A stretch of DNA of 64,000 nt from Pseudomonas sp. R5-89-07 (GTDB lineage: Bacteria > Pseudomonadota > Gammaproteobacteria > Pseudomonadales > Pseudomonadaceae), in NCBI RefSeq assembly GCF_003851685.1, contig NZ_CP027727.1, forward strand, positions 5,766,001 through 5,830,000, given 5' to 3'. How positions within the stretch are numbered: the first letter of the stretch is position 1; each line of letters begins with the position of its first letter. Below are positions 21,453 through 31,051 of the stretch, piece by piece. The notes below the pieces were generated by a model. The model saw nothing but the letters and a program-made list of their open reading frames with translations, made no database searches and was not told the DNA's origin. Made by a program: the position numbers and the translations under genes.

Positions 21453-23021
21453 ATGATTCAACGGCTTTTACCGCTTGTCCTGCTGGGAGCGCTGGCACTG
21501 GGTGGCTGCGCGACGGCCTATCCACCACGCGTGCCCAGTGATGCCCTGCCGGCGGCACAGTCTTCCTTCGGCCGTTCGATCCAGGCCCAGGCAGCGCCGT
21601 ATCAGGGCCGCTCGGGCTTTCGCTTGCTGCCCAACAGCAGCGAAGCCTTCATGGCTCGCGCCGAGTTGATCCGCAACGCCCAGACCAGTCTGGACCTTCA
21701 GTACTACATCGTGCATGACGGCATCAGCACGCGCATGCTGGTGGACGAACTGCTCAAGGCCGCCGACCGCGGTGTGCGCGTACGCATCCTGCTGGACGAC
21801 ACCACCAGCGACGGCCTCGACCAGATCATCGCGACCCTGGCCGCTCACCCCAAGATCGACATCCGCCTGTTCAATCCGCTGCATCTGGGGCGTAGCACGG
21901 GTGTGACGCGCGCCATGGGGCGCTTGTTCAACCTGTCGCTGCAACACCGGCGCATGCACAACAAACTGTGGCTGGCCGACAACAGCGTGGCGATCGTGGG
22001 CGGGCGCAACCTGGGGGATGAATATTTCGACGCCGAACCCAACCTGAATTTCACCGATATCGACATGCTCAGCGTCGGGCCGGTGGCCGAGCAACTGGGC
22101 CACAGTTTCGACCAGTACTGGAACAGCGCACTGAGCAAGCCTATCGATGAGTTCGTCGCAAGCATGCCCTCCAAGGGCGACCTCGCCGTTGCGCGCGGGC
22201 GCTTGGAGACCTCGCTGGCCCAATCGCGCCAGCAGAACCACGCCCTCTATAACCGTCTGCGCACCTACCAGACCCAACCGCGCATGGACATCTGGCGCCG
22301 CGAGTTGATCTGGGCCTGGAACCAGGCGTTGTGGGACGCCCCCAGCAAGGTGCTGGCCAAGGCCGACCCGGACCCGCAATTGCTGCTTACCACGCAACTG
22401 GCGCCGGAGCTGCAAGGGGTCAGTCACGAGCTGATCATGATTTCGGCGTACTTCGTTCCGGGGCCGCCCGGGCTTGTGTACCTGACGGGCCGCGCCGATG
22501 CGGGCGTGTCGGTGAGCCTGTTGACCAATTCTCTCGAAGCCACTGACGTACCGGCCGTGCACGGCGGCTACGCGCCGTATCGCAAGGCGCTGCTGGAGCA
22601 TGGCGTGAAGCTCTATGAGCTGCGTCGCCAACCGGGCGATCCCAGTGCAGGCAGCGGCCCGCATCTGTTTCGTCGAAGCAGTTTCCGCGGCTCAGACTCC
22701 AGCCTGCACAGCAAGGCGATGATTTTTGACCGGGAAAAGTCGTTTATCGGCTCGTTCAATTTCGATCCACGCTCAGTGCTGTGGAACACCGAAGTCGGTG
22801 TGCTGGTGGACAGCCCGGAACTGGCCGAGCATGTGCGCAACCTGGCGCTGCAAGGCATGGCGCCAGCGTTGAGCTACGAGGCGAAACTGCAGGACGGGCA
22901 GATCGTGTGGGTGACCGAAGATAACGGCCAGCTGCACACCCTGAGCCAGGAGCCGGGCAGCTGGTGGCGCCGGTTCAACGCCTGGTTCGCCACCTCGGTG
23001 GGCCTGGAACGCATGCTTTGA
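21453..23021 (+). CDS. Phospholipase D-family lipoprotein (ClsC-like)
   Basis: A 522-residue protein with a lipoprotein signal peptide (lipobox LGGC, Cys19) and two HKD motifs: H169-x-K171-x4-D176 and H419-x-K421-x4-D426. This two-motif architecture is that of cardiolipin synthase C and related phospholipase D proteins, which exchange phosphatidyl groups. Residue 20 is alanine rather than aspartate, so the mature protein is expected to be sorted to the outer membrane. The ATG at 21453 begins the signal peptide; the frame upstream starts at a TTG without support. It follows the MocR gene by 62 bases. The substrate is not determined by sequence. Confidence 0.9.
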   Translation: MIQRLLPLVLLGALALGGCATAYPPRVPSDALPAAQSSFGRSIQAQAAPYQGRSGFRLLPNSSEAFMARAELIRNAQTSLDLQYYIVHDGISTRMLVDELLKAADRGVRVRILLDDTTSDGLDQIIATLAAHPKIDIRLFNPLHLGRSTGVTRAMGRLFNLSLQHRRMHNKLWLADNSVAIVGGRNLGDEYFDAEPNLNFTDIDMLSVGPVAEQLGHSFDQYWNSALSKPIDEFVASMPSKGDLAVARGRLETSLAQSRQQNHALYNRLRTYQTQPRMDIWRRELIWAWNQALWDAPSKVLAKADPDPQLLLTTQLAPELQGVSHELIMISAYFVPGPPGLVYLTGRADAGVSVSLLTNSLEATDVPAVHGGYAPYRKALLEHGVKLYELRRQPGDPSAGSGPHLFRRSSFRGSDSSLHSKAMIFDREKSFIGSFNFDPRSVLWNTEVGVLVDSPELAEHVRNLALQGMAPALSYEAKLQDGQIVWVTEDNGQLHTLSQEPGSWWRRFNAWFATSVGLERML

Positions 23022-23035
23022 AAACGCAGGGCAGC

Positions 23036-24178
23036 TCAGGCCGGTTGCGCCGCGCCAAACGCGCCCTGGCGCAGTAACAACAGCACCAACCCCAGGGCCC
23101 CAGCTGCCATCAATAGCGGCAGCGCGTGCCCGCTGATCCATTGGCTGCCTGCGCCTGCCACCAGCGGACCAATCAGGCAACCGACACCCCACAGCTGTGC
23201 GATATGTGCGTTGGCGCGCACCAATGCATCGTCGCGGTAGCGCTCACCGATCAGGATCAGCGACAACGTGAACAACCCGCCCGCGCTGGCGCCGAACAGC
23301 ACCCAGAGCGGCCAGATCAGCAGCGTGTGCATCAACAGTGGAACCGCCAGGCTCGAGGCCAGCAACAGCAACGCGCAGCCGAGAAACAAGGTGCGCCGAG
23401 GCAGGTAATCCGCCAGTGCGCCGATAGGCAATTGCAGCAGCGCATCACCGACCACCACCGTACTGACCATCGCCAGAGCGATTTCGGCGGTGAAGCCTTG
23501 TTGCAGGCAATACACCGGCAGCAGGGTCAGGATCATCGCTTCAAACGCGGCGAACAGCGCCACCGCCCAGGCAATCGCCGGCAGGCTCAGGCAGAAACGC
23601 CACAAGTCGGCAAAGGTCACGCTGAACGATTCGGCGTCGGGCGCGCCAGAGCGGCCGAGCAAGGCCAGCGGAGCAACCACAAGCAGGCCAACGCCCACCC
23701 AGAAACCGTAATCGTGGTCGGTGCCGATCACGCCCAGCAGCAACGGGCCTGATAGCTGGCTCAGCGCATAAGTACAGCCATACAACGCCACCAGTCGGCC
23801 ACGCCACTGCTCCACCACCAACTGGTTGATCCAGCTTTCACCCAGGATAAACACGATGGTCAGGATCACCCCGATCAACAGACGCAACACCAGCCAAACC
23901 GGATAACTGGGCAGGATCGCCAGCAAGCCGATGGACAGCGCACCCGCCCATAGGCACAGACGCATCAGGTTGGCGGTACCAAGCCAGGCGGCCATGCGAC
24001 TGGAAACCTTGGCGCCCAGCAGCACGCCAAAGGCGGGCATCGCGGCCATCACGCCGATGGCGAAACTGCCGTAGCCCCAACTTTCCAGACGCAGCGACAC
24101 CAACGGCATGCTGACACCCAGCGCCAGGCCGACGCTGAGTACCGAGGCCAGGACGGCGAAATAGGTCGCCCAACGCAT
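23036..24178 (-). CDS. MFS transporter, YcaD-like
   Basis: A 380-residue protein with about twelve hydrophobic segments of the major facilitator superfamily, resembling the small YcaD-type group. The ATG at 24178 follows AGGAG by eight bases; a GTG six bases upstream is too close to that site. It is convergent with the phospholipase D gene. A REPIN lies in the gap upstream, so its promoter may be displaced by or lie next to that element. The substrate is unknown. Confidence 0.87.
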   Translation of the reverse strand: MRWATYFAVLASVLSVGLALGVSMPLVSLRLESWGYGSFAIGVMAAMPAFGVLLGAKVSSRMAAWLGTANLMRLCLWAGALSIGLLAILPSYPVWLVLRLLIGVILTIVFILGESWINQLVVEQWRGRLVALYGCTYALSQLSGPLLLGVIGTDHDYGFWVGVGLLVVAPLALLGRSGAPDAESFSVTFADLWRFCLSLPAIAWAVALFAAFEAMILTLLPVYCLQQGFTAEIALAMVSTVVVGDALLQLPIGALADYLPRRTLFLGCALLLLASSLAVPLLMHTLLIWPLWVLFGASAGGLFTLSLILIGERYRDDALVRANAHIAQLWGVGCLIGPLVAGAGSQWISGHALPLLMAAGALGLVLLLLRQGAFGAAQPA

Positions 24179-24220
24179 CTCCACGCTCCTGTGGATAAAT
24201 TTTCAGGGTTGTAAACGAAC

Positions 24221-24320
24221 TGTAGGAGCGAGCTTGCTCGCGAAGAACTCAAAGACATCGCGTTCAACCAGACAGCACGCTTTATCGTTGGCGTTTTTCG
24301 CGAGCAAGCTCGCTCCTACA
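24221..24320. repeat. REPIN, GAGCGAGCTTGCTCGC family
   Basis: A 100-base element with terminal inverted REP arms: TGTAGGAGCGAGCTTGCTCG at the left and its reverse complement at the right. It sits between two co-oriented minus-strand genes, directly after the kauB stop and upstream of the MFS gene. A second copy of this family is at 34117-34216. Confidence 0.93.
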
Positions 24321-24343
24321 GGGGGCCTGCGGTGTAACGTAGC

Positions 24344-25837
24344 TTAGAGCTTGATCCAGGTCGCCTTCAGCTCGGTGTATTTGTCGAACGCATGCAGCGA
24401 CTTGTCGCGACCGTTACCCGATTGCTTGAAACCACCGAACGGAGCTGTCATGTCGCCGCCATCGTACTGGTTCACCCACACGCTGCCCGCACGCAGCGCC
24501 TTGGCCGTCAGGTGCGCCTTGGAGATATCCGCCGTCCACACCGCCGCGGCCAGGCCATATTGGGTGTCGTTGGCGATGGCGATCGCTTCTTCGGCGCTGT
24601 CGAAGGTGATCACCGACAGGACCGGGCCGAAGATCTCTTCCTGGGCAATCTTCATGGCGTTGGTCACACCGTCGAAAATGGTCGGCTCGACGTAAGTGCC
24701 ACCGGTTTCTTCCAGCGTGCGCTTACCACCGGCAACCAGCTTGGCGCCGTCGGCATGGCCCGCTTCGATGTAGGACAGCACATTGTTCATCTGCTGGGTA
24801 TCCACCAGCGCACCCACGGTGGTGGCAGGGTCCAGCGGGTTACCCGGCTTCCAGCCCTTGAGCGCCTCGATCACCAGCGGCAGGAATGTGTCCTTGATCG
24901 AACGTTCCACCAACAGCCGCGAACCGGCGGTGCAGACTTCACCCTGGTTGAAGGCGATGGCACTGGCTGCGGATTCGGCGGCGGTTTGCAGGTTCGGCGC
25001 ATCGGCGAACACGATGTTAGGGCTCTTGCCGCCGGCTTCCAGCCACACGCGCTTCATGTTCGATTCACCGGAACGAATCAACAGTTGCTTGGCGATTTTG
25101 GTGGAACCGGTAAAGACCAGGGTATCCACGTCCATATGCACCGCCAGCGCGTTGCCCACGGTGTGGCCGTAGCCTGGCAGCACGTTGAACACGCCTTTTG
25201 GAATGCCGGCTTCAACGGCTAGGGCGGCGATGCGGATGGCGGTCAGCGGAGATTTTTCGGATGGCTTGAGAATCACCGAGTTACCGGTCGACAGCGCCGG
25301 GCCGAGTTTCCAGCAAGCCATCATCAGCGGGAAGTTCCACGGTACGATCGCACCGACCACGCCAACCGGCTCACGCGTCACCAGACCCAGTTGGTCATGG
25401 GGCGTGGCCGCCACTTCATCGTAAATCTTGTCGATGGCCTCGCCGCTCCAGCTCAGCGCTTGCGCCGCGCCAGGTACGTCGATGTTCAGGGAGTCACTGA
25501 TCGGCTTACCCATGTCCAGGGTTTCAAGCAGGGCCAGTTCTTCGGCATTAGCCTTGAGCAGCGCGGCGAAACGGATCATGACGGACTTGCGCTTGGCCGG
25601 CGCCAGGCGCGACCACACGCCGGAATTGAAGGTGGCACGGGCGTTTTCCACGGCGCGCTGGGCGTCGGCGACGTCACAGCTGGCTACGGTGGCGAGCAGA
25701 CGGCCATCGACCGGGCTGATGCATTCGAACGTCTCACCGGACGCGGCGGCGGTGTATTCACCATTGATGTAAGCGCGGCCTTCGATCTTCAGGTCCTTGG
25801 CGCGTTGTTCCCAGTCGGCACGGGTCAGGGTGGTCAT
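24344..25837 (-). CDS. kauB: Aldehyde dehydrogenase KauB/PauC
   Basis: A 497-residue NAD(P)-dependent aldehyde dehydrogenase. The catalytic cysteine is Cys302 in GEVCTAGSR and the general base Glu267 in LEAGGKSPN. NAD-binding PWNFPLMMACWK and KPSEKSPLTA are present. In P. aeruginosa the ortholog by position (PA5312) oxidises 4-guanidinobutyraldehyde and gamma-glutamyl-aminoaldehydes of polyamine breakdown. The pauB-like oxidase and pauR in the same block support this job here. The aminotransferase gene gabT2, which I recall next to it in PAO1, is not present in this position. It is divergent from a small cupin gene. Confidence 0.92.
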   Translation of the reverse strand: MTTLTRADWEQRAKDLKIEGRAYINGEYTAAASGETFECISPVDGRLLATVASCDVADAQRAVENARATFNSGVWSRLAPAKRKSVMIRFAALLKANAEELALLETLDMGKPISDSLNIDVPGAAQALSWSGEAIDKIYDEVAATPHDQLGLVTREPVGVVGAIVPWNFPLMMACWKLGPALSTGNSVILKPSEKSPLTAIRIAALAVEAGIPKGVFNVLPGYGHTVGNALAVHMDVDTLVFTGSTKIAKQLLIRSGESNMKRVWLEAGGKSPNIVFADAPNLQTAAESAASAIAFNQGEVCTAGSRLLVERSIKDTFLPLVIEALKGWKPGNPLDPATTVGALVDTQQMNNVLSYIEAGHADGAKLVAGGKRTLEETGGTYVEPTIFDGVTNAMKIAQEEIFGPVLSVITFDSAEEAIAIANDTQYGLAAAVWTADISKAHLTAKALRAGSVWVNQYDGGDMTAPFGGFKQSGNGRDKSLHAFDKYTELKATWIKL

Positions 25838-26004
25838 GCAAGTGTCCTCCTCTTATTGGATACAAGGCCCAGGGGGTTGGCCCCGGCGCCTTCACGAATT
25901 CTTGCCTGGCCAGCCTGTTGTTCGGCTCAAGGCAGCTGCCACCCTAAACCAGCGGCTGGGGATGTTTCAATATATTTGACATAACGGCTTCAAACGCCCT
26001 TGCG

Positions 26005-26024
26005 ATGTTCATTTTAATAAACAT
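26005..26024. promoter_or_regulatory. Palindrome between divergent kauB and cupin genes, candidate operator
   Basis: ATGTTCATTTTAATAAACAT is a 20-base imperfect palindrome with arms ATGTT/AACAT and inner ATT/AAT. It lies 43 bases before the cupin start and 167 bases before the kauB start. PauR is the obvious candidate regulator, but its site cannot be confirmed from sequence alone. Confidence 0.4.
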
Positions 26025-26066
26025 AGACTTTGGGCTCTCCAACCGCAGGCCAGACGGGACAAGCAC

Positions 26067-26429
26067 ATGAGCATCCAGGACATCGTCGATTTCAGCCAAG
26101 CCAACACCGCCCCCGAGCGCTACCGCCCTGCCGCCGAAAAAATCCTCAAGGGTGATCCCGAACAGACGATCTACAACCACTACAACAGCCCATGCGGACA
26201 AATGAACGCGGGCGTTTGGGAAGGCGAAGTCGGGCAATGGAAAGTCAGTTACACCGAGCATGAGTACTGCGAGATCGTGCAGGGGGTTTCCGTGCTGCGC
26301 GATGCCGAAGGGAACGCCAAAACCTTGCGCGCTGGCGACCGCTTCGTGATCCCTGCCGGCTTCAACGGCACCTGGGAAGTGCTGCAAGCGTGCCGCAAGA
26401 TCTACGTGGTGTTTGAACAGAAAGCCTGA
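26067..26429 (+). CDS. Small cupin-domain protein
   Basis: A 120-residue single-domain cupin of the EutQ/DUF861-like type. Cupin motif 1 is degenerate around YTEHEYCEIVQGVSVL (about 71-86), and motif 2 lies in AGDRFVIPAGFNGTWEV (about 94-110). No helix-turn-helix or other domain is present. It is divergent from kauB and keeps the same neighbourhood as in P. aeruginosa, which suggests a link with polyamine or amino-acid breakdown. The function is unknown. Confidence 0.85.
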   Translation: MSIQDIVDFSQANTAPERYRPAAEKILKGDPEQTIYNHYNSPCGQMNAGVWEGEVGQWKVSYTEHEYCEIVQGVSVLRDAEGNAKTLRAGDRFVIPAGFNGTWEVLQACRKIYVVFEQKA

Positions 26430-26447
26430 TCAATGATCATCACAGGC

Positions 26448-26483
26448 AAAAAAAAGCCCGCATCGTGAGATACGGGCTTTTTT
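26448..26483. terminator. Bidirectional terminator between cupin gene and rpmG
   Basis: GCCCG and CGGGC arms with a partly paired loop (ATC/GAT), flanked by eight A residues on the left and a T run on the right. It serves both the plus-strand cupin gene and the minus-strand rpmBG operon. Confidence 0.87.
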
Positions 26484-26502
26484 TCACAAGGAAGGAAATC
26501 AA

Positions 26503-26658
26503 TTACTTGATTTTGCCTTCTTTGTAGATCACGTGCTTGCGAACGCGCGGGTCGAACATTTTCTTTTCGAGCTTGTCCGGGGTAGTACGCTTGTTCTTGT
26601 CGGTAGTGTAGAAGTGACCAGTACCGGCGCTAGAGATCATTCGAATCAATTCACGCAT
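26503..26658 (-). CDS. rpmG: 50S ribosomal protein L33, cysteine-free type
   Basis: A 51-residue L33 reading [14 protein letters not shown] and ending VIYKEGKIK. None of the four zinc-ribbon cysteines found in the zinc-binding form is present, so this is the zinc-independent version. The ATG follows an AAGGAG site. It begins 11 bases after the rpmB stop, forming the rpmB-rpmG operon seen across gamma-proteobacteria. Confidence 0.96.
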   Translation of the reverse strand: MRELIRMISSAGTGHFYTTDKNKRTTPDKLEKKMFDPRVRKHVIYKEGKIK

Positions 26659-26669
26659 GATAGAGCTCC

Positions 26670-26903
26670 TTAGATCTTGCCGGCGGCGCGGATTTCGGCC
26701 AGCACGACAGTGATGCCACGCTTGTCGATGATACGCATGCCTTTGGCAGATACACGCAGGCGAACAAAACGTTTCTCTTCTTCAACCCAGAAGCGGTGAT
26801 GCTGCAGGTTCGGCAGGAAACGACGACGGGTTTTGTTATTTGCGTGGGAAATGTTATTCCCAGTCACCGGACCCTTACCGGTAACTTGACAGACTCTCGA
26901 CAT
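26670..26903 (-). CDS. rpmB: 50S ribosomal protein L28
   Basis: A 77-residue L28 beginning [17 protein letters not shown] with the usual [15 protein letters not shown] segment. Length is exactly typical. It is the first gene of rpmBG; a good promoter lies about 150 bases upstream, giving a long leader of roughly 140 bases. Confidence 0.97.
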   Translation of the reverse strand: MSRVCQVTGKGPVTGNNISHANNKTRRRFLPNLQHHRFWVEEEKRFVRLRVSAKGMRIIDKRGITVVLAEIRAAGKI

Positions 26904-27361
26904 GCCTCAGCCCTCTAAAACCACATGCCCAACCCGGCATGGGTTGGCCGCTTAATCTCTCAGTCATTTGGCGCCAGGCGCCGCGTTTCTTTAGGGTCTT
27001 ACCGGCTACACCTACAAGCGAAGGAACCGGGCCCCTAGAAAAGAGCGCTGCTTTATACCAGAAAGACCCGGGTGCAACAACAGCGAGTGTGTTTTTACCT
27101 GGGTAAATCTCGGCCATTGGCGCCTGAACCGTTGCCAGGAGGGGCCGCTACAACAGCCGACCGCTCGTCGCACAGAATGATTTTCAGCGCGCGCAAGTAC
27201 TCGGACTTGCATGGTGAAACGCGCTGAGGCGCCATCAAAACAGCATTTGAGCCAAAAGCACAGGCAAAAATAGGCTAGTCATTTAACCAACAGGCCACTA
27301 CGGTAGGCCTTTTCCAGACTGCACTCGCAGATGGGCCTTCGATCTGCACAGGAAACCGAAT
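26904..27361. other. 458-base intergenic region between rpmB and the dipeptide-binding protein gene
   Basis: No gene is supported here. It holds the rpmB leader and promoter (27052-27080), and on the plus strand a small hairpin AGGCC/GGCCT at 27292-27310 followed by TTT, 52 bases before the dipeptide-binding protein start. The hairpin could be a leader attenuator or nothing. Short reading frames in it have no support. Confidence 0.6.
27052..27080 (-). promoter_or_regulatory. Probable sigma-70 promoter of rpmBG
   Basis: On the minus strand TTGTTG (27080-27075), a 17-base spacer and TATAAA (27057-27052). Spacing is ideal and the -10 is close to consensus. It lies about 150 bases before rpmB. 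Confidence 0.6.
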
Positions 27362-28954
27362 ATGCGCCTCGCTGCCCTACCGCTATTGCTAGCCCCCCTC
27401 TTTATCGCGCCGATGGCCGTTGCCGCCACCAACCTGAGCGTTTGCACCGAGGCCAGCCCCGAAGGGTTCGACGTGGTGCAGTACAACTCGTTGACCACCA
27501 CCAACGCCTCCGCGGATGTGCTGATGAACCGCCTGGTGGACTACGACGCAACCGGTGCAAAACTGGTTCCGAGCCTGGCCGACAGTTGGGACGTCTCACC
27601 AGATGGCCTGACGTACACGTTCAAGTTGCACCCGAACGTGAAATTCCACCGCACCGAGTATTTCACCCCAAGCCGCACACTGACGGCCGAAGATGTGCGC
27701 TTCAGCTTCGAACGCATGCTCGACCCAGCCAACCCGTGGCACAAGATCGCCCAGAGCGGCTTTCCGCATGCGCAATCGCTGCAACTGCCAGCGTTGATCA
27801 AGAAGATCGACGCCCTCGACCCGCTGACCGTGCGCTTCACCCTTGATCACGCCGACTCCACGTTTCTTGCCGCGCTGAGCATGGGCTTTGCCTCGATCTA
27901 CCCGGCGGAATATGCCGACAAACTGCTCAAGGCCGGCACGCCGGAAAAACTCAACAGTCAGCCCATCGGCACCGGGCCGTTCGTTTTCGTGCGTTTCCAG
28001 AAGGATGCGGTGGTGCGCTACAAGGCCAACCCGGACTACTTCGCCGGCAAACCGGCGGTGGACAACCTGATCTTCGCCATCACGCCGGATGCCAATGTGC
28101 GCCTGCAGAAACTGCATCGCGACGAATGCCAGATCGCCCTGTCGCCCAAGCCCCTGGATGTGGGCGAGGCCGAAAAAGATCCGGCCCTGAAGGTGGAAAA
28201 AACCGCAGCCTTCATGACTGCCTTCGTCGCCATCAACAGCCAGCACCCGCCCTTGGACAAGCCCGAAGTCCGCCAGGCGATCAACCTGGCCTTTGACAAA
28301 GGCAGCTACCTCAAGGCGGTATTCGAAGGCACCGCCGAAGCGGCCAATGGGGTTTACCCACCCAATACTTGGAGTTATGCCAAGGACCTGCCGGGTTATC
28401 CACAGGACCTGGCCAAAGCCAAGGCGCTGCTGAACCGCGCCGGCCTCAAGGACGGCTTCAAGACCACGATCTGGACTCGCCCTACCGGCAGCCTGCTCAA
28501 TCCCAACCCCAATCTTGGTGCCCAGCTGTTGCAGGCTGATCTGGCCAAGGTCGGCATCCAGGCCGACATCCGTGTAATCGAATGGGGCGAGTTGATTCGC
28601 CGTGCCAAAGCCGGCGAGCACGACCTGCTCTTCATGGGCTGGGCCGGTGACAATGGCGACCCGGATAACTTCCTGACCCCGCAATTTTCCTGCGCGGCAG
28701 TCAAGTCCGGCACCAACTTCGCCCGCTACTGCGACCCTGCGCTGGACAAGCTGATCAGCGCCGGCAAGACCACCAGCGAACAGGGCGTGCGCAGCAAGCT
28801 CTACCAGCAGGCCCAGGCGCAGATCCAGCAGCAGGCCCTGTGGCTACCCTTGGCGCACCCCACTGCATTCGCCCTGACACGCAAAAATGTAGAGGGCTAC
28901 CAGGTGAGCCCGTTTGGCCGGCAGGATTATTCCAAGGTCAGCGTCAAGCCTTAA
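27362..28954 (+). CDS. Periplasmic dipeptide-binding protein of an ABC transporter (DppA family)
   Basis: A 530-residue SBP family 5 protein with a signal peptide (about residues 1-21, cleavage after AVA) and the usual lobes of DppA/OppA: GFDVVQYNSLTT, SWDVSPDGLTYTFKLHPNVKFH, and FSFERMLDP. No permease or ATPase gene is next to it, so it must share a transporter coded elsewhere. In P. aeruginosa the gene at this place (PA5317) is one of five DppA paralogs that feed one Dpp permease. The ATG follows AGGAAACC. It is convergent with radC. Confidence 0.92.
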   Translation: MRLAALPLLLAPLFIAPMAVAATNLSVCTEASPEGFDVVQYNSLTTTNASADVLMNRLVDYDATGAKLVPSLADSWDVSPDGLTYTFKLHPNVKFHRTEYFTPSRTLTAEDVRFSFERMLDPANPWHKIAQSGFPHAQSLQLPALIKKIDALDPLTVRFTLDHADSTFLAALSMGFASIYPAEYADKLLKAGTPEKLNSQPIGTGPFVFVRFQKDAVVRYKANPDYFAGKPAVDNLIFAITPDANVRLQKLHRDECQIALSPKPLDVGEAEKDPALKVEKTAAFMTAFVAINSQHPPLDKPEVRQAINLAFDKGSYLKAVFEGTAEAANGVYPPNTWSYAKDLPGYPQDLAKAKALLNRAGLKDGFKTTIWTRPTGSLLNPNPNLGAQLLQADLAKVGIQADIRVIEWGELIRRAKAGEHDLLFMGWAGDNGDPDNFLTPQFSCAAVKSGTNFARYCDPALDKLISAGKTTSEQGVRSKLYQQAQAQIQQQALWLPLAHPTAFALTRKNVEGYQVSPFGRQDYSKVSVKP

Positions 28955-29003
28955 GCTGCAAGCTGCAAGCCACTTGCGGCTTGCAGCTTCAAACTTGCAG
29001 CTG
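28953..29003. repeat. Inverted repeat/terminator rich in AGCTGCAAGC
   Basis: AAGCTGCAAGC (28960-28970) and GCTTGCAGCTT (28979-28989) form an 11-bp stem with an 8-base loop, and outer copies of AGCTGCAAG/CTTGCAGCT extend the pairing. It fills the gap between two convergent genes and starts at the stop codon of the first. Similar elements are common in Pseudomonas intergenic DNA; it may act as a bidirectional transcript end. Confidence 0.75.
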
Positions 29004-29008
29004 CGCCT

Positions 29009-29683
29009 CTACATCCACCCGTATTCCGCCATCGACAACGGATCACCATCGCCCACGATGATGTGATCGAGCACCCGCACGTCCACCATTTCCAGGGCCT
29101 TCTGCAGAACTTTGGTCAATTTTCGATCAGCGGCGCTTGGGTCCGCGCTGCCCGAGGGATGGTTGTGGCACAGGATCAAGGCCGCCGCGTTATAGGCCAG
29201 CGCGCGCTTGACCACTTGCCGGGGATAGACCACAGCGGCATCGATGGTGCCCTCGGACAGCGCCTCGAAACCCAGCACCCGATGCTTGGAGTCGAGAAAC
29301 AGGCAGCCAAATACCTCGTGAGTCTCATGACGCAGCAGCGCCTTGAGGTATTCGCGCACGGCCAATGGACTCTCCAGCACCGAATCGTTGCGCAGGCGCT
29401 CGGCCATATGGCGCCGCGACATTTCCAGCACCGCCTGCAACTGGGCAAACTTCGCTGGCCCCAGGCCCAACTGCTGATTGAACAGCGCCTGGCTGGCCTC
29501 CAGCAGCGGGCGCAGGCCGCCGAATTGCGCCAACAAATGGCGCGCCAGGTCCACCGCACTCCTGCCGGACACCCCGGTGCGCAGGAAGATTGCCAGTAAT
29601 TCGGCATCGGACAGACTGGCCGCCCCCCACTCCAATAGCTTCTCCCGCGGCCGCTCGGCAGCAGGCCAATCGCGAATACTCAT
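29009..29683 (-). CDS. radC: RadC/YicR-family JAMM-domain protein
   Basis: A 224-residue protein with an N-terminal helix-hairpin-helix-like UPF0758 region ([24 protein letters not shown]) and a C-terminal MPN/JAMM metalloprotease-like domain with the metal motif [14 protein letters not shown]. RadC-family proteins were once tied to DNA repair, but this is not proven. The ATG at 29683 is chosen because it opens the family sequence and follows AGGAGG; the longer upstream frame has no support. It is divergent from coaBC. Confidence 0.94.
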   Translation of the reverse strand: MSIRDWPAAERPREKLLEWGAASLSDAELLAIFLRTGVSGRSAVDLARHLLAQFGGLRPLLEASQALFNQQLGLGPAKFAQLQAVLEMSRRHMAERLRNDSVLESPLAVREYLKALLRHETHEVFGCLFLDSKHRVLGFEALSEGTIDAAVVYPRQVVKRALAYNAAALILCHNHPSGSADPSAADRKLTKVLQKALEMVDVRVLDHIIVGDGDPLSMAEYGWM

Positions 29684-29837
29684 CCCACCTCCTCTCCCTG
29701 ATGTACGCCGTATGCGCCGCTGTTGCCGAACGGACGCTGTGTTATCGTAGGCCCTCTTTTTTGCATGCGATTTCACCTGGGGAGGGGTCATCGCAGGCGT
29801 CACTGAACTGGCATCACTGAACTGGAAAGGCAAACCA

Positions 29838-31046
29838 ATGCAGCGTCTGTATCGGAAACGCATCGTCCTCGGCGTCGGCGGCGGCATTGCCGCCTACAAG
29901 AGCGCAGAGCTGGTTCGCAGGCTCCTGGACCAAGGCGCCGAAGTGCGCGTGGTCATGACCCGTGGTGGCAGTGAGTTCATCACCCCGCTGACCATGCAGG
30001 CCTTGTCCGGCCACCCGGTTCACCTGGACCTGCTGGACCCGGCGGCCGAAGCCGCCATGGGCCATATCGAACTGGCCAAATGGGCCGACCTGGTGCTGAT
30101 CGCGCCGGCCACCGCCGACCTGATCGCGCGCCTGGCCCAGGGCATCGCCGATGACCTGCTGACCACCCTGGTACTGGCCACCGACGCCACCGTCGCCATC
30201 GCCCCGGCGATGAACCAGGCCATGTGGCGCGACCCGGCCACCCAGGCCAACACCCAGCTCCTGCAAAGCCGCGGCCTCAAGGTGTTCGGCCCGGCGTCCG
30301 GCAGCCAGGCCTGCGGCGACGTCGGCATGGGCCGCATGCTCGAAGCCACCGACCTGGCGCTGTGTGCCGCCGAGTGCTTCCAGCACCTGGCCCTGACCGG
30401 CAAACACGTGCTGATCACCGCAGGCCCGACCCAGGAAAACATCGACCCGGTGCGCTACATCACCAACCATAGCTCAGGAAAAATGGGCTTTGCCCTGGCT
30501 GAAGCGGCGGTTGAGGCAGGCGCACGTGTCACCCTGATCACAGGCCCCGTGCATTTGCCAACGCCTGATCGTGTGACGCGAATCGACGTAGTCAGCGCCC
30601 GGGACATGCTGGCGGCCTGTGAGGCTGCCATTCCGTGCGACCTGTTCATCGCCTCGGCAGCGGTTGCGGACTACCGACCGGAAGTCGTTGCACCGCAAAA
30701 GCTCAAGAAAGACCCTACAAGCGGCGATGGCCTGCTCCTGCAAATGGTGCGCAACCCGGACATCCTGGCGACCATCGCCACGCGTCCGGACCGCCCGTTC
30801 AGCGTCGGCTTCGCCGCCGAGACCGAACATTTGCTGGATTACGCCGCACGCAAATTGAAAGACAAAAACCTCGACCTGATCGTTGCCAATGATGTCGCCA
30901 ACCCGAGCATCGGCTTCAACAGCGAGGAAAACGCTTGCAGCGTGATCGACCGTGAGCTGCACGCCACCCTTTTCGCCCAGACCAGCAAGGGCAAGATCGC
31001 CCGCCAACTGATCTCTTTTATCGCCCAACGGCTGAACCAGGTTTAA
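29838..31046 (+). CDS. coaBC: Bifunctional phosphopantothenoylcysteine decarboxylase/synthetase
   Basis: A 402-residue two-domain enzyme of coenzyme A synthesis. The N-terminal CoaC flavoprotein half (about 1-190) has [12 protein letters not shown], the active His76, the PAMNQAMW motif (Asn126) and Cys159 in the flexible lid ACGDVGMGR. The C-terminal CoaB half has [23 protein letters not shown] and the KLKKDP lysines, and joins cysteine to phosphopantothenate. The stop codon overlaps a potential dut ATG, so coaBC and dut form one transcription unit. Confidence 0.97.
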   Translation: MQRLYRKRIVLGVGGGIAAYKSAELVRRLLDQGAEVRVVMTRGGSEFITPLTMQALSGHPVHLDLLDPAAEAAMGHIELAKWADLVLIAPATADLIARLAQGIADDLLTTLVLATDATVAIAPAMNQAMWRDPATQANTQLLQSRGLKVFGPASGSQACGDVGMGRMLEATDLALCAAECFQHLALTGKHVLITAGPTQENIDPVRYITNHSSGKMGFALAEAAVEAGARVTLITGPVHLPTPDRVTRIDVVSARDMLAACEAAIPCDLFIASAAVADYRPEVVAPQKLKKDPTSGDGLLLQMVRNPDILATIATRPDRPFSVGFAAETEHLLDYAARKLKDKNLDLIVANDVANPSIGFNSEENACSVIDRELHATLFAQTSKGKIARQLISFIAQRLNQV

Positions 31047-31051
31047 TGTCC

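Noticed and set aside
27292..27310. Leader attenuator before the dipeptide-binding protein gene
   Set aside because: The stem is only five base pairs with three T residues after it; too weak to list as a terminator.
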